From an uncultured Clostridia bacterium (GTDB lineage: Bacteria; Bacillota; Clostridia; Oscillospirales; Acutalibacteraceae), in NCBI GenBank assembly GCA_945988915.1, contig CAMFTS010000013.1:1-19985 (forward strand): a stretch of DNA of 19,985 nt. The letters are read 5' to 3'. The notes under the pieces are model-generated. The model was not told where the DNA came from. It did not search any database and saw only the letters and a list, made by a program, of their open reading frames with translations. Positions 14,243 through 19,985 of this stretch are shown in pieces. Within the stretch, counting starts at the first letter, position 1; each line of letters begins with the position of its first letter. The position numbers and the translations under genes were made by a program.

Positions 14243-15601
14243 ATGGCATTTGAAAGCTTATCAGACAGACTTGACTCAGCGTTTAAGCGTTTGAGAGGTA
14301 AGGGAAGCCTTAACGAAACAGATGTAAAGGAAGCAATGCGAGAAGTTAGACTTGCTTTGCTTGAAGCTGATGTTAACTATAAAGTCGCAAAAGATTTTAC
14401 ACAGAGAGTAACCGAAAGAGCTATAGGCTCTCAGGTTATGGAAAGTCTTACTCCCGCTCAGATGGTTATTAAAATAGTTAATGAAGAATTAACCGATCTT
14501 ATGGGCGGAACACAGACAAGGCTTGCCTATGCTGCACATCCGCCTACGGTTATTATGATGTGCGGTCTTCAGGGTTCGGGTAAAACCACTCACTGTGCAA
14601 AAATTGCGTTAAAACTGAAAAAAGAAAATCACAGACCGTTGCTCGTTGCCTGCGATGTTTACCGTCCGGCTGCCGTTAAGCAGCTTCAGGTTGTCGGTGA
14701 ACAGGTTGATGTTCCCGTTTTTGAAATGGGACAGGGCGATCCGGTTGAGATTTCAAGAAAAGCTGTTTCACTTGCAAAAGACAAGGGCTATGACTATGTT
14801 ATCATAGATACGGCAGGTCGTCTTCATATTGATCAGGAGCTTATGGAAGAACTTCAGAATGTCAAGGCTGAAGTACATCCGCACGAAATTCTTCTTGTAG
14901 TTGACGCTATGACAGGTCAGGATGCCGTTACCGTAGCAAGCACATTCGACGAAACACTCGGTATTGACGGTATGGTGCTTACCAAGATGGACGGCGATAC
15001 AAGAGGCGGTGCCGCTCTTTCAGCAAGAGCAGTAACAGGCAAACCTATTAAGTTTGTCGGTATGGGTGAAAAGCTTGACGAGCTTGACTATTTCTATCCC
15101 GACAGAATGGCATCAAGAATTCTCGGTATGGGCGATGTGCTTTCTCTAATCGAAAAGGCTGAAACGGCTCTTGACGAAAAGAAAGCAGCAGAGCTTGAGG
15201 AGAGAATCCGTAAAAACAAGTTTGATCTCAACGACCTTCTTGAACAGATGCAGCAGGTTAAGAAAATGGGTTCAATGAAAGATATTCTTTCAATGCTTCC
15301 CGGTGTCGGAAGCAAGATAAAGGATGTTGATGTTGACGACAGACAGCTTGACAGAATTCAGGCAATTATCTCTTCAATGACTCCTAAAGAAAGAGCAAAT
15401 CCCGACATAATCAATCCCTCAAGGAAGAGAAGAATTGCGGCAGGCTGCGGTATGCAGGTTGAAGATGTTAACCGTCTTTTAGCCCAATTCAGAAATATGC
15501 AAAAAATGATGAAGCAGTTAAACTCAAAAGGTATGCGTAAAAAGCTTTCGAGATTTAACTTCGGCGGAGGCTCGGGAATGCCCGGCGGCTTCCCTATGTA
15601 A
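14243..15601 (+). CDS. ffh: signal recognition particle protein Ffh
   Basis: A 452-residue SRP54 GTPase, normal length, ribosome binding site AAGAGG before the ATG. N domain (1-90), then G domain with G1 G-L-Q-G-S-G-K-T-T at 108-116, 'DVYRPAAVKQLQ' at 138-149, D-T-A-G-R at 189-193, T-K-M-D at 247-250 and 'GDTRGGAALS' at 251-260. The methionine-rich M domain follows (about 300-435) with 'SRKRRIAAGCG' type RNA-binding helix-turn-helix and repeated methionines. A short Gly/Met tail closes it. Ffh with 4.5S/scRNA targets membrane and secreted proteins to FtsY and SecYEG. The SRP RNA gene is not in this window. Confidence 0.97.
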   Translation: MAFESLSDRLDSAFKRLRGKGSLNETDVKEAMREVRLALLEADVNYKVAKDFTQRVTERAIGSQVMESLTPAQMVIKIVNEELTDLMGGTQTRLAYAAHPPTVIMMCGLQGSGKTTHCAKIALKLKKENHRPLLVACDVYRPAAVKQLQVVGEQVDVPVFEMGQGDPVEISRKAVSLAKDKGYDYVIIDTAGRLHIDQELMEELQNVKAEVHPHEILLVVDAMTGQDAVTVASTFDETLGIDGMVLTKMDGDTRGGAALSARAVTGKPIKFVGMGEKLDELDYFYPDRMASRILGMGDVLSLIEKAETALDEKKAAELEERIRKNKFDLNDLLEQMQQVKKMGSMKDILSMLPGVGSKIKDVDVDDRQLDRIQAIISSMTPKERANPDIINPSRKRRIAAGCGMQVEDVNRLLAQFRNMQKMMKQLNSKGMRKKLSRFNFGGGSGMPGGFPM

Positions 15602-15672
15602 TATCAGTTAATCAAACACTTTTTAAGTGGTTGGCATAAATATTATTTTTATATATTTTGGAGGAAAACAAA

Positions 15673-15918
15673 ATGGCAGTAAAAATCAGACTTCGCAGAA
15701 TGGGCGCTAAGAAAGCTCCTTTCTACCGTGTAATTGTAGCAGATTCAAGATCACCGAGAGACGGTAAGTGCATCGAAGAAATCGGTACATTTGATCCTAT
15801 GAAGAATCCTGCTGAAGTTAAAATTGATGCGGAAAAGGCACAGCAGTGGATTAAGAACGGCGCACAGCCGACAGACACTGTTAAGGCTCTTCTTAAGCAG
15901 AACGGTATTATTAAATAA
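15673..15918 (+). CDS. rpsP: 30S ribosomal protein S16
   Basis: An 81-residue protein with ribosome binding site TTGGAGGA (15658-15665) 7 nt before the ATG at 15673. The frame can be extended to the TTG at 15658, but that TTG is part of the ribosome binding site, so the shorter start is right. Classic S16 sequence: 'VKIRLRRMGAKKAPFYRVIV' at the start, 'DSRSPRDGK' and 'IGTFDP' after it, and a short C-terminal end. S16 is an early-assembly 30S protein. The 71 bp between ffh and rpsP hold only a weak 5-bp hairpin (CACTT/AAGTG near 15617-15629) and AT-rich sequence. Confidence 0.97.
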   Translation: MAVKIRLRRMGAKKAPFYRVIVADSRSPRDGKCIEEIGTFDPMKNPAEVKIDAEKAQQWIKNGAQPTDTVKALLKQNGIIK

Positions 15919-15936
15919 TAAAAGGAGGTCTTTTAA

Positions 15937-16170
15937 TTGAAAGAGCTTCTTGAAATTATCGCAAAGGGTCTTGTTGAGAATCCCGATAAAGTTTCTGTAA
16001 CTGTTGACGAGCCAAATGAAAATGGTGTTACGGTTTATCATCTTCATGTTGATGAGGAAGAAATGGGCAGAGTTATCGGTAAACAGGGCAGAATTGCAAA
16101 AGCAATCAGAACTGTTGTCAAGGCTCGCGCAACTAAAGATGGCGAAAAAATTCAGGTCGATATCGACTGA
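15937..16170 (+). CDS. khpA: KH-domain RNA-binding protein KhpA (YlqC)
   Basis: A 77-residue protein with TTG start and a perfect AAGGAGGT (15922-15929) 7 nt before it. It is essentially one KH domain with the RNA-contacting G-K-Q-G loop at 48-51 ('GRVIGKQGRIAKAIRT'). KhpA pairs with KhpB/Jag in Gram-positive bacteria and influences cell division, cell length and RNA fate. It lies between rpsP and rimM as is usual for Firmicutes. Length is normal. A terminator-like hairpin follows. Confidence 0.95.
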   Translation: MKELLEIIAKGLVENPDKVSVTVDEPNENGVTVYHLHVDEEEMGRVIGKQGRIAKAIRTVVKARATKDGEKIQVDID

Positions 16171-16177
16171 TACAATT

Positions 16178-16203
16178 AAGGCAGACCGAAAGTCTGCCTT
16201 TTT
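16178..16203 (+). terminator. Intrinsic terminator/attenuator between khpA and rimM
   Basis: A 9-bp perfect stem (AAGGCAGAC at 16178-16186 with GTCTGCCTT at 16192-16200), 5-nt loop and a five-T run (16199-16203). No promoter is obvious between it and rimM 17 nt later, so it likely reduces rather than stops transcription into rimM-trmD. Confidence 0.8.
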
Positions 16204-16219
16204 GTAACGGGTAAATTTT

Positions 16220-16759
16220 ATGTTGAAAAAATATCTTGAGCTCGGGCAAATCGTTTCCACACACGGCGTCAGAGGGGAAATGCGTCTTAATCCGTGGTGC
16301 GACAGTCCGGCGTTTGTAAAAAAAATAAAGACCGTTTATTTTGATAAAAACGGCGAAAAAAGTATTGCTGTTGAGTCTGCAAGACCGCACGGCAATATTG
16401 TAATACTCAAATTGAATGGTATTGATACAATCGAGCAAGCACAGACTTATCGCAATACGGTTTTGTTTATGAAGCGTGAAGATGCCGTATTACCTGAAAA
16501 TACCTGGTTTGTTGAGGATTTAATCGGCTGTACTGTCAAAGAATCAGGAACGGACAGAGTTTACGGCAAAATAACAGATGTTCAGAAGTATCCTGCAAAC
16601 GATGTCTGGACCGTTCGTGCCGACAACGGAAAGGAAACATTGGTTCCTGCTGTTAAAAGCGTTGTAATAAGTGCAGATGTTGAGAACAAAACTGTTGAAA
16701 TCAAAGCTCTGAGAGGCTTGTTTGATGAAGAGGAGAGCGTCATAGAAGATGAGAATTGA
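16220..16759 (+). CDS. rimM: 16S rRNA processing protein RimM
   Basis: A 179-residue protein with an ATG preceded only by a weak ACGGGT site, just after the khpA terminator. The N-terminal RimM domain has 'LGQIVSTHGVRGEMRL' (8-23), and the C-terminal PRC-barrel begins near residue 93 ('NTWFVEDLIGC') with 'DVWTV' and 'LVPAVKSVV' strands. RimM binds S19 and helps 30S head maturation. The 3' end overlaps trmD by 11 nt, giving coupling between the two. Normal length. Confidence 0.94.
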   Translation: MLKKYLELGQIVSTHGVRGEMRLNPWCDSPAFVKKIKTVYFDKNGEKSIAVESARPHGNIVILKLNGIDTIEQAQTYRNTVLFMKREDAVLPENTWFVEDLIGCTVKESGTDRVYGKITDVQKYPANDVWTVRADNGKETLVPAVKSVVISADVENKTVEIKALRGLFDEEESVIEDEN

Positions 16760-17486
16760 TATAATGACACTGTTCCCTGAAATGTGCGAAAATGTACTTA
16801 AAGAAAGCATTATCGGCAGAGCAAGAGAAAAGGGCTGCGTAGAGATAAATGCAGTTAATATCAGGGATTATACACTTGATAAGCACAACAGGGTTGATGA
16901 TGCAACCTATGGCGGCGGTATGGGTATGCTTATGCAGCCACAGCCGATTTTTGACTGCTACAAGGCTGTTTGCGAAAAGCATAAAACAAAACCCCGTCTG
17001 ATCTATATGTCACCTCAGGGCGAAACGCTGACTCAGCAAAAGGTCAAAGAGCTTTCAACGCTTGACGGACTTGTAATTCTTTGCGGTCATTACGAAGGCA
17101 TAGATGAAAGAGTAATTGAAGAGATTGTTGACGAAGAAATTTCAATAGGTGACTATGTCCTCACAGGCGGAGAATTGCCGGCATTGATTTTAGCGGATTC
17201 AATTTCAAGAATGCTTGACGGTGTTCTTCCTAACGATGAAGCGAAAGAGCTTGAAAGTCATTATAACGGGCTTTTGGAATACCCTCAATATACACGCCCG
17301 CCGGAATGGCATAATAAAAAAGTTCCCGAAGTGCTTTTGTCAGGACATCACGCGAATATAGAAAAGTGGAGAAGACAGCAGTCATTAAAGCGTACCTATG
17401 AGCGAAGACCTGATATGCTCAATAAAGCAGAGCTTACAAAGGAAGATAAAGAATTCCTTGAAGCGTTAAAGAAAAGCAGAGAATAG
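16749..17486 (+). CDS. trmD: tRNA (guanine-N1)-methyltransferase TrmD
   Basis: A 245-residue protein, normal length, starting inside rimM with GAGGAGAG upstream. SPOUT trefoil-knot motifs are clear: 'YGGGMGMLMQPQPIF' (54-68), 'YMSPQG' (86-91), 'LCGHYEGIDERV' (111-122) and 'SIGDYVLTGGELPALILADS' (132-151); the C-terminal part has 'EYPQYTRPPEW'. It methylates G37 of tRNAs reading CNN/CGG codons with SAM and prevents +1 frameshifting. In most Firmicutes rplS follows trmD; here a strong terminator and unrelated uronate genes follow instead. Confidence 0.97.
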   Translation: MRIDIMTLFPEMCENVLKESIIGRAREKGCVEINAVNIRDYTLDKHNRVDDATYGGGMGMLMQPQPIFDCYKAVCEKHKTKPRLIYMSPQGETLTQQKVKELSTLDGLVILCGHYEGIDERVIEEIVDEEISIGDYVLTGGELPALILADSISRMLDGVLPNDEAKELESHYNGLLEYPQYTRPPEWHNKKVPEVLLSGHHANIEKWRRQQSLKRTYERRPDMLNKAELTKEDKEFLEALKKSRE

Positions 17487-17497
17487 TTTTATTTAAG

Positions 17498-17535
17498 CAG
17501 AGTGATTAAATTGATTTATCGCTCTGTTTTTTTTT
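17498..17535 (+). terminator. Rho-independent terminator closing the ylxM-trmD operon
   Basis: CAGAGTGAT (17498-17506) pairs with ATCGCTCTG (17518-17526), nine pairs with one G-U; inner TAAAT/ATTTA may extend it. Nine Ts follow (17527-17535). Confidence 0.93.
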
Positions 17536-17566
17536 GAATTTCAGAGCAAAAAACTTAATAAAAATA

Positions 17567-17595
17567 TTGCCATAAAAAGTATAAAGTGATAAAAT
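17567..17595 (+). promoter_or_regulatory. Promoter of the hexuronate operon
   Basis: TTGCCA at 17567-17572, 17-bp spacer, TAAAAT at 17590-17595 with an extended TGA (17587-17589) in front. The ribosome binding site GGGAGGAA (17618-17625) follows. I see no clear palindromic operator for a UxuR/KdgR-type repressor in 17536-17631; the region is simply AT-rich. Confidence 0.6.
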
Positions 17596-17631
17596 ATTAT
17601 AAATATAAAATAGAATGGGAGGAATTGCAAA

Positions 17632-18702
17632 ATGCAAATGACTTTTCGTTGGTTTGGCTCAGAAAAAGACACGGTTTCTCTTGAACAAATCAAACAAATC
17701 CCGAATGTTGTCGGGGTTGTACCTGCACTTCACTATCTTCCTGCGGGCGAAGCTTGGAGCGAAGAGGATATTTTTAAAATGAAAAAAGAGATTGAGGACG
17801 CCGGTTTAACAATGGAATGTATCGAAAGCGTCAATGTTCACGAGGACATTAAAATCGGACTCCCTACGCGTGAAAAATACATTGAAAACTATAAGACAAG
17901 TATCCGTAACCTTGCTAAAGCAGGGGTTAAGGTTATTTGCTATAACTTTATGCCCGTATTTGACTGGACAAGAACCGATCTCGCAATGAATATGGGCGAC
18001 GGAGCAACCTGCCTTTCATATGACGGTGTTCAGATTGAGGGTAAAAGCCCTGAAGATATGTTCAAAGAGATTGACGACAATTCTAACGGCTATGCTATGC
18101 CGGGCTGGGAAACAGAGAGAATGCCCGAGATCAAAGAATTATTTGAAAAATATAAGGGCGTCACAGCAGATGACCTTTGGAATAACCTTAAATACTTCCT
18201 TGACGCAATTATGCCTGTTTGTGAGGAATGTGATGTCAGAATGGCTATCCATCCCGATGATCCGCCATGGGATATATTCGGACTTCCGAGAATCATCAAG
18301 GACAGGGACAGCCTTAAAAAGCTTCTTACAATCGTTCCGTCAAAATATAACGGACTTACATTCTGCACAGGTTCACTCGGTGCAAGTGCTAAAAATGATT
18401 TGCCTGCAATGATCCGTGAATTCGGTGACAGAATTTACTTTGCGCATCTTCGCAATGTTAAGGTGGTTGACAATCATTTCAACGAAACGGCACACGAATC
18501 AAATACAGGTTCGCTTGATATGTATGAAATCGTCAAGGCTCTTCAGGATGTTGGGTTTGACGGCTATATCCGTCCCGACCACGGCAGAATGATTTGGGGT
18601 GAGGTTGCCCGTCCCGGCTACGGACTTTATGACAGAGCATTAGGCGTTGCTTATATTAACGGACTTTGGGAAGCAGTTAAAAAGAATAAGGAGAACAAAT
18701 AA
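17632..18702 (+). CDS. uxuA: mannonate dehydratase UxuA
   Basis: A 356-residue TIM-barrel enzyme of normal length, with ribosome binding site GGGAGGAA 6 nt before the ATG. Family hallmarks: start 'MTFRWFG' (3-9), 'ALHYLPAGEAW' (32-42), 'CYNFMPVFDWTRTDL' (103-117), metal-site segment 'HPDDPPWDIFGLPR' (207-220), 'FCTGSLG' (244-250), 'HLRNV' (272-276) and 'RPDHGR' (314-319). It removes water from D-mannonate to give 2-keto-3-deoxygluconate, using Fe2+ or Mn2+, in the cytoplasm. It is the first gene of an operon with a fructuronate reductase and a sugar kinase that carry out the steps before and after. Confidence 0.97.
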   Translation: MQMTFRWFGSEKDTVSLEQIKQIPNVVGVVPALHYLPAGEAWSEEDIFKMKKEIEDAGLTMECIESVNVHEDIKIGLPTREKYIENYKTSIRNLAKAGVKVICYNFMPVFDWTRTDLAMNMGDGATCLSYDGVQIEGKSPEDMFKEIDDNSNGYAMPGWETERMPEIKELFEKYKGVTADDLWNNLKYFLDAIMPVCEECDVRMAIHPDDPPWDIFGLPRIIKDRDSLKKLLTIVPSKYNGLTFCTGSLGASAKNDLPAMIREFGDRIYFAHLRNVKVVDNHFNETAHESNTGSLDMYEIVKALQDVGFDGYIRPDHGRMIWGEVARPGYGLYDRALGVAYINGLWEAVKKNKENK

Positions 18703-18703
18703 T

Positions 18704-19552
18704 ATGACACACGAAAACCTTAAAGGCAGAGTTGCAGTTGTTACAGGCGGCGGCGGAGTTCTTTGCGGAGATTTTGCAAAAGCACTTGCGCGTCAGGGCG
18801 TTAAGGTAGCTGTTCTCGACTTGAACGAAGCAGCAGCTCAGAAGGTAGCCGATGAGATTACCTCAGAGGGTGGCACAGCAATCGCGGTGGCTTGCAATGT
18901 ACTTGAAACCGAAAATATGCAAAAAGCAAGAGAAATCATTAACGAAAAACTCGGTACCTGCGATATTCTCCTGAACGGCGCAGGCGGTAATAATCCTAAA
19001 GGCACAACAACAAAGGAAACACTTGAGGCTGTTGACCTCGTTGAAAAGAATGACGATATAAAAACATTCTTTGACCTTGACCCGCAGGGTATTTCATTTG
19101 TGTTTAACCTTAATTTCTTAGGCACTCTTATTCCTACTCAGGTATTTGCAGCTGATATGGCGAAGAAAGAAAATACTTGTATTGTTATGATTACATCTAT
19201 GAATGCTTACCGTCCGCTTACAAAGATTCCCGCTTATTCGGCAGCAAAAGCGGCGGTAAAGAATTTCACGGAATTTATGGCAGTTCACTTTGCAGAGGTT
19301 GGAATCCGCGTTAATTCAATCGCACCGGGATTCTTCTCAACAAATCAGAACAAAACTCTTCTTTGGAATGAAGACGGTACACCGACAGCCCGTACAGGTA
19401 AAATTCTTGCCGCAACTCCAATGAAGAGATTCGGCGAACCCGAAGAGCTTGAGGGCTCACTCCTGTTCCTTTGTGACGAAGAGTATTCAAGCTTTATAAC
19501 AGGTACAACCATAGCTGTTGACGGTGGATTCAACGCATATTCGGGCGTGTAA
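18704..19552 (+). CDS. uxuB: SDR-family D-mannonate oxidoreductase (fructuronate reductase)
   Basis: The frame opens at 18647 inside uxuA, but the ATG at 18704 has AAGGAG upstream and lies 1 nt after the uxuA stop, so it is taken as the start (282 residues). Short-chain dehydrogenase features: cofactor loop T-G-G-G-G-V-L-C-G at 14-22, N-G-A-G-G at 91-95, catalytic Ser165, Tyr178 and Lys182 (Y-S-A-A-K), and C-terminal 'AVDGG'. It resembles B. subtilis YjmF rather than the unrelated long-chain UxuB of E. coli. It should interconvert D-fructuronate and D-mannonate with NAD(P)H, supplying UxuA. A general gluconate-type SDR is possible from sequence alone; the operon makes fructuronate much likelier. 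Confidence 0.9.
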   Translation: MTHENLKGRVAVVTGGGGVLCGDFAKALARQGVKVAVLDLNEAAAQKVADEITSEGGTAIAVACNVLETENMQKAREIINEKLGTCDILLNGAGGNNPKGTTTKETLEAVDLVEKNDDIKTFFDLDPQGISFVFNLNFLGTLIPTQVFAADMAKKENTCIVMITSMNAYRPLTKIPAYSAAKAAVKNFTEFMAVHFAEVGIRVNSIAPGFFSTNQNKTLLWNEDGTPTARTGKILAATPMKRFGEPEELEGSLLFLCDEEYSSFITGTTIAVDGGFNAYSGV

Positions 19553-19562
19553 GGAGAGTATT

Positions 19563-19805
19563 ATGTGGATGTATCTTGTTGCAGGCGTCTGCTTGCTTAT
19601 AGCTATTGTTTTCGTCGTAAAATTCTTTTTGGATAACAAAAAATCAAAAATAAATGAAAACAAGCCTACAACCGAAACACCTGAAATAACTGTTGAAGAG
19701 GGCAAGGCTCAGGCGTTCAATAACAAGGCAAAAAAGGATCTGATTATTGCTTTTATATTTATGGCACTTTGCGAGGCTTGTATCCTTATAGGTAACCGTA
19801 TATAA
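19563..19805 (+). CDS. small two-helix membrane protein in uronate operon, function unknown
   Basis: An 80-residue protein. The ATG at 19563 has AAGGAGAG 5 nt upstream and lies 10 nt after the uxuB stop; the longer open frame from 19518 would run into uxuB and lacks such a site. It has a hydrophobic helix at about residues 4-23, then a polar, Lys/Glu/Thr-rich stretch (24-58), and a second helix at about 59-77 that includes a Cys. No enzymatic motif, no lipobox. It could be a transport accessory or an assembly protein for a membrane step of uronate use; nothing in the sequence decides this. It is transcribed with its neighbours on spacing alone (14 nt to the next start). Confidence 0.75.
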   Translation: MWMYLVAGVCLLIAIVFVVKFFLDNKKSKINENKPTTETPEITVEEGKAQAFNNKAKKDLIIAFIFMALCEACILIGNRI

Positions 19806-19819
19806 GAAAGGACTTTAAA

Positions 19820-19985
19820 ATGGATTTGAAATTAAGAGATAAAAAAGACTGCACATTTGATATGATTTCGCTCGGTGAGATTATGCTCCGTCTTGATCCG
19901 GGCGACGGCAGAATTAAAACTGCCCGTTCATTCAGAGCTTGGGAAGGCGGCGGCGAATACAATGTTGCCCGCGGTCTTCGCCGTT
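19820..19985 (+). CDS. kdgK: PfkB-family sugar kinase, N-terminal part only (probable KDG kinase)
   Basis: The first 55 codons are inside the window; the gene continues past the end. Ribosome binding site AAAGGA lies 8 nt before the ATG. The start of the ribokinase/PfkB fold is plain: 'DMISLGEIMLRLDP' (about 14-27) and 'WEGGGEYNVARGLRR' (about 41-55), which carries the GG-x-x-x-N-V-A-x-x-L substrate/oxyanion region. In this context the expected reaction is phosphorylation of 2-keto-3-deoxygluconate to KDPG, the step after UxuA. The catalytic D-x-x-G motif is beyond the window, so substrate is inferred from the operon. Confidence 0.83.
   Translation, partial: MDLKLRDKKDCTFDMISLGEIMLRLDPGDGRIKTARSFRAWEGGGEYNVARGLRR

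Noticed and set aside
15602..15672. Possible leader hairpin or promoter before rpsP
   Set aside because: Only a 5-bp hairpin and a TTGGCA with poor -10 spacing are present; no T-run follows the hairpin.
15751..16260. 169-residue minus-strand ORF opposite rpsP, khpA and the rimM start
   Set aside because: It covers three certain genes in antisense, crosses a terminator and has no recognisable motif.
1..19985. CRISPR arrays, tRNA/rRNA genes, insertion sequences, attachment sites, riboswitches
   Set aside because: I saw no regular repeats, no clover-leaf or rRNA signature, no transposase and no recognisable riboswitch core in the intergenic regions.

Overview
The window reads as a chromosomal segment of a moderately AT-rich, Gram-positive, spore-lineage Clostridia bacterium. 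It most resembles the Oscillospiraceae/Ruminococcaceae type of the gut, but this is inferred from gene content and protein style and no search was run. Support comes from the sporulation genes ylbJ, yqfC and yqfD, the Firmicutes-type blocks phoH-ybeY-dgkA-era-recO and ylxM-ffh-rpsP-khpA-rimM-trmD, strong purine-rich ribosome binding sites, several near-consensus sigma-A promoters, and TTG/GTG starts. I see no rRNA, tRNA, CRISPR array, insertion sequence or prophage.

Layout. (1) 1-1381: the end of a redox operon, namely an FAD/NAD-dependent oxidoreductase cut by the window start and a small DUF1667 protein whose cysteines look like an iron-sulfur site, closed by a terminator. (2) 1490-4043: a calcineurin-type metallophosphoesterase and a MelB-like (GPH family) sugar:cation symporter, each with its own promoter; a two-way terminator follows. 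(3) 4148-5454, minus strand: ylbJ (sporulation membrane protein), then a 72-residue four-cysteine protein. (4) 5520-6999: yqfC and yqfD, divergent from ylbJ. (5) 7055-13233: a tightly packed run phoH, ybeY, dgkA, era, a 45-residue yqzL-like gene, recO and mutS2, covering rRNA maturation, ribosome assembly, lipid phosphorylation, DNA repair and ribosome rescue. (6) 13311-13757: a small predicted lipoprotein behind a strong promoter. (7) 13769-17535: ylxM, ffh, rpsP, khpA, rimM and trmD, covering the signal recognition particle, ribosomal protein S16, a KH RNA-binding protein, 16S maturation and tRNA m1G37 methylation, closed by a strong terminator. (8) 17567-19985: a hexuronate catabolic operon of mannonate dehydratase, SDR-type fructuronate reductase, an unknown two-helix membrane protein and the start of a PfkB-type kinase, probably 2-keto-3-deoxygluconate kinase. 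It converts fructuronate to mannonate, then KDG, then KDPG.

Most genes are ordinary core genes. I found no clearly new multi-gene system. The signals most worth a second look are regulatory or small. They are a perfect consensus promoter running directly into a 12-bp terminator-like palindrome ahead of ylxM-ffh, a hairpin that would bury the ribosome binding site of the tiny yqzL-like gene, that gene's 32-nt overlap with recO, and three short unexplained proteins (72-aa four-Cys, lipoprotein, 80-aa two-helix membrane protein).
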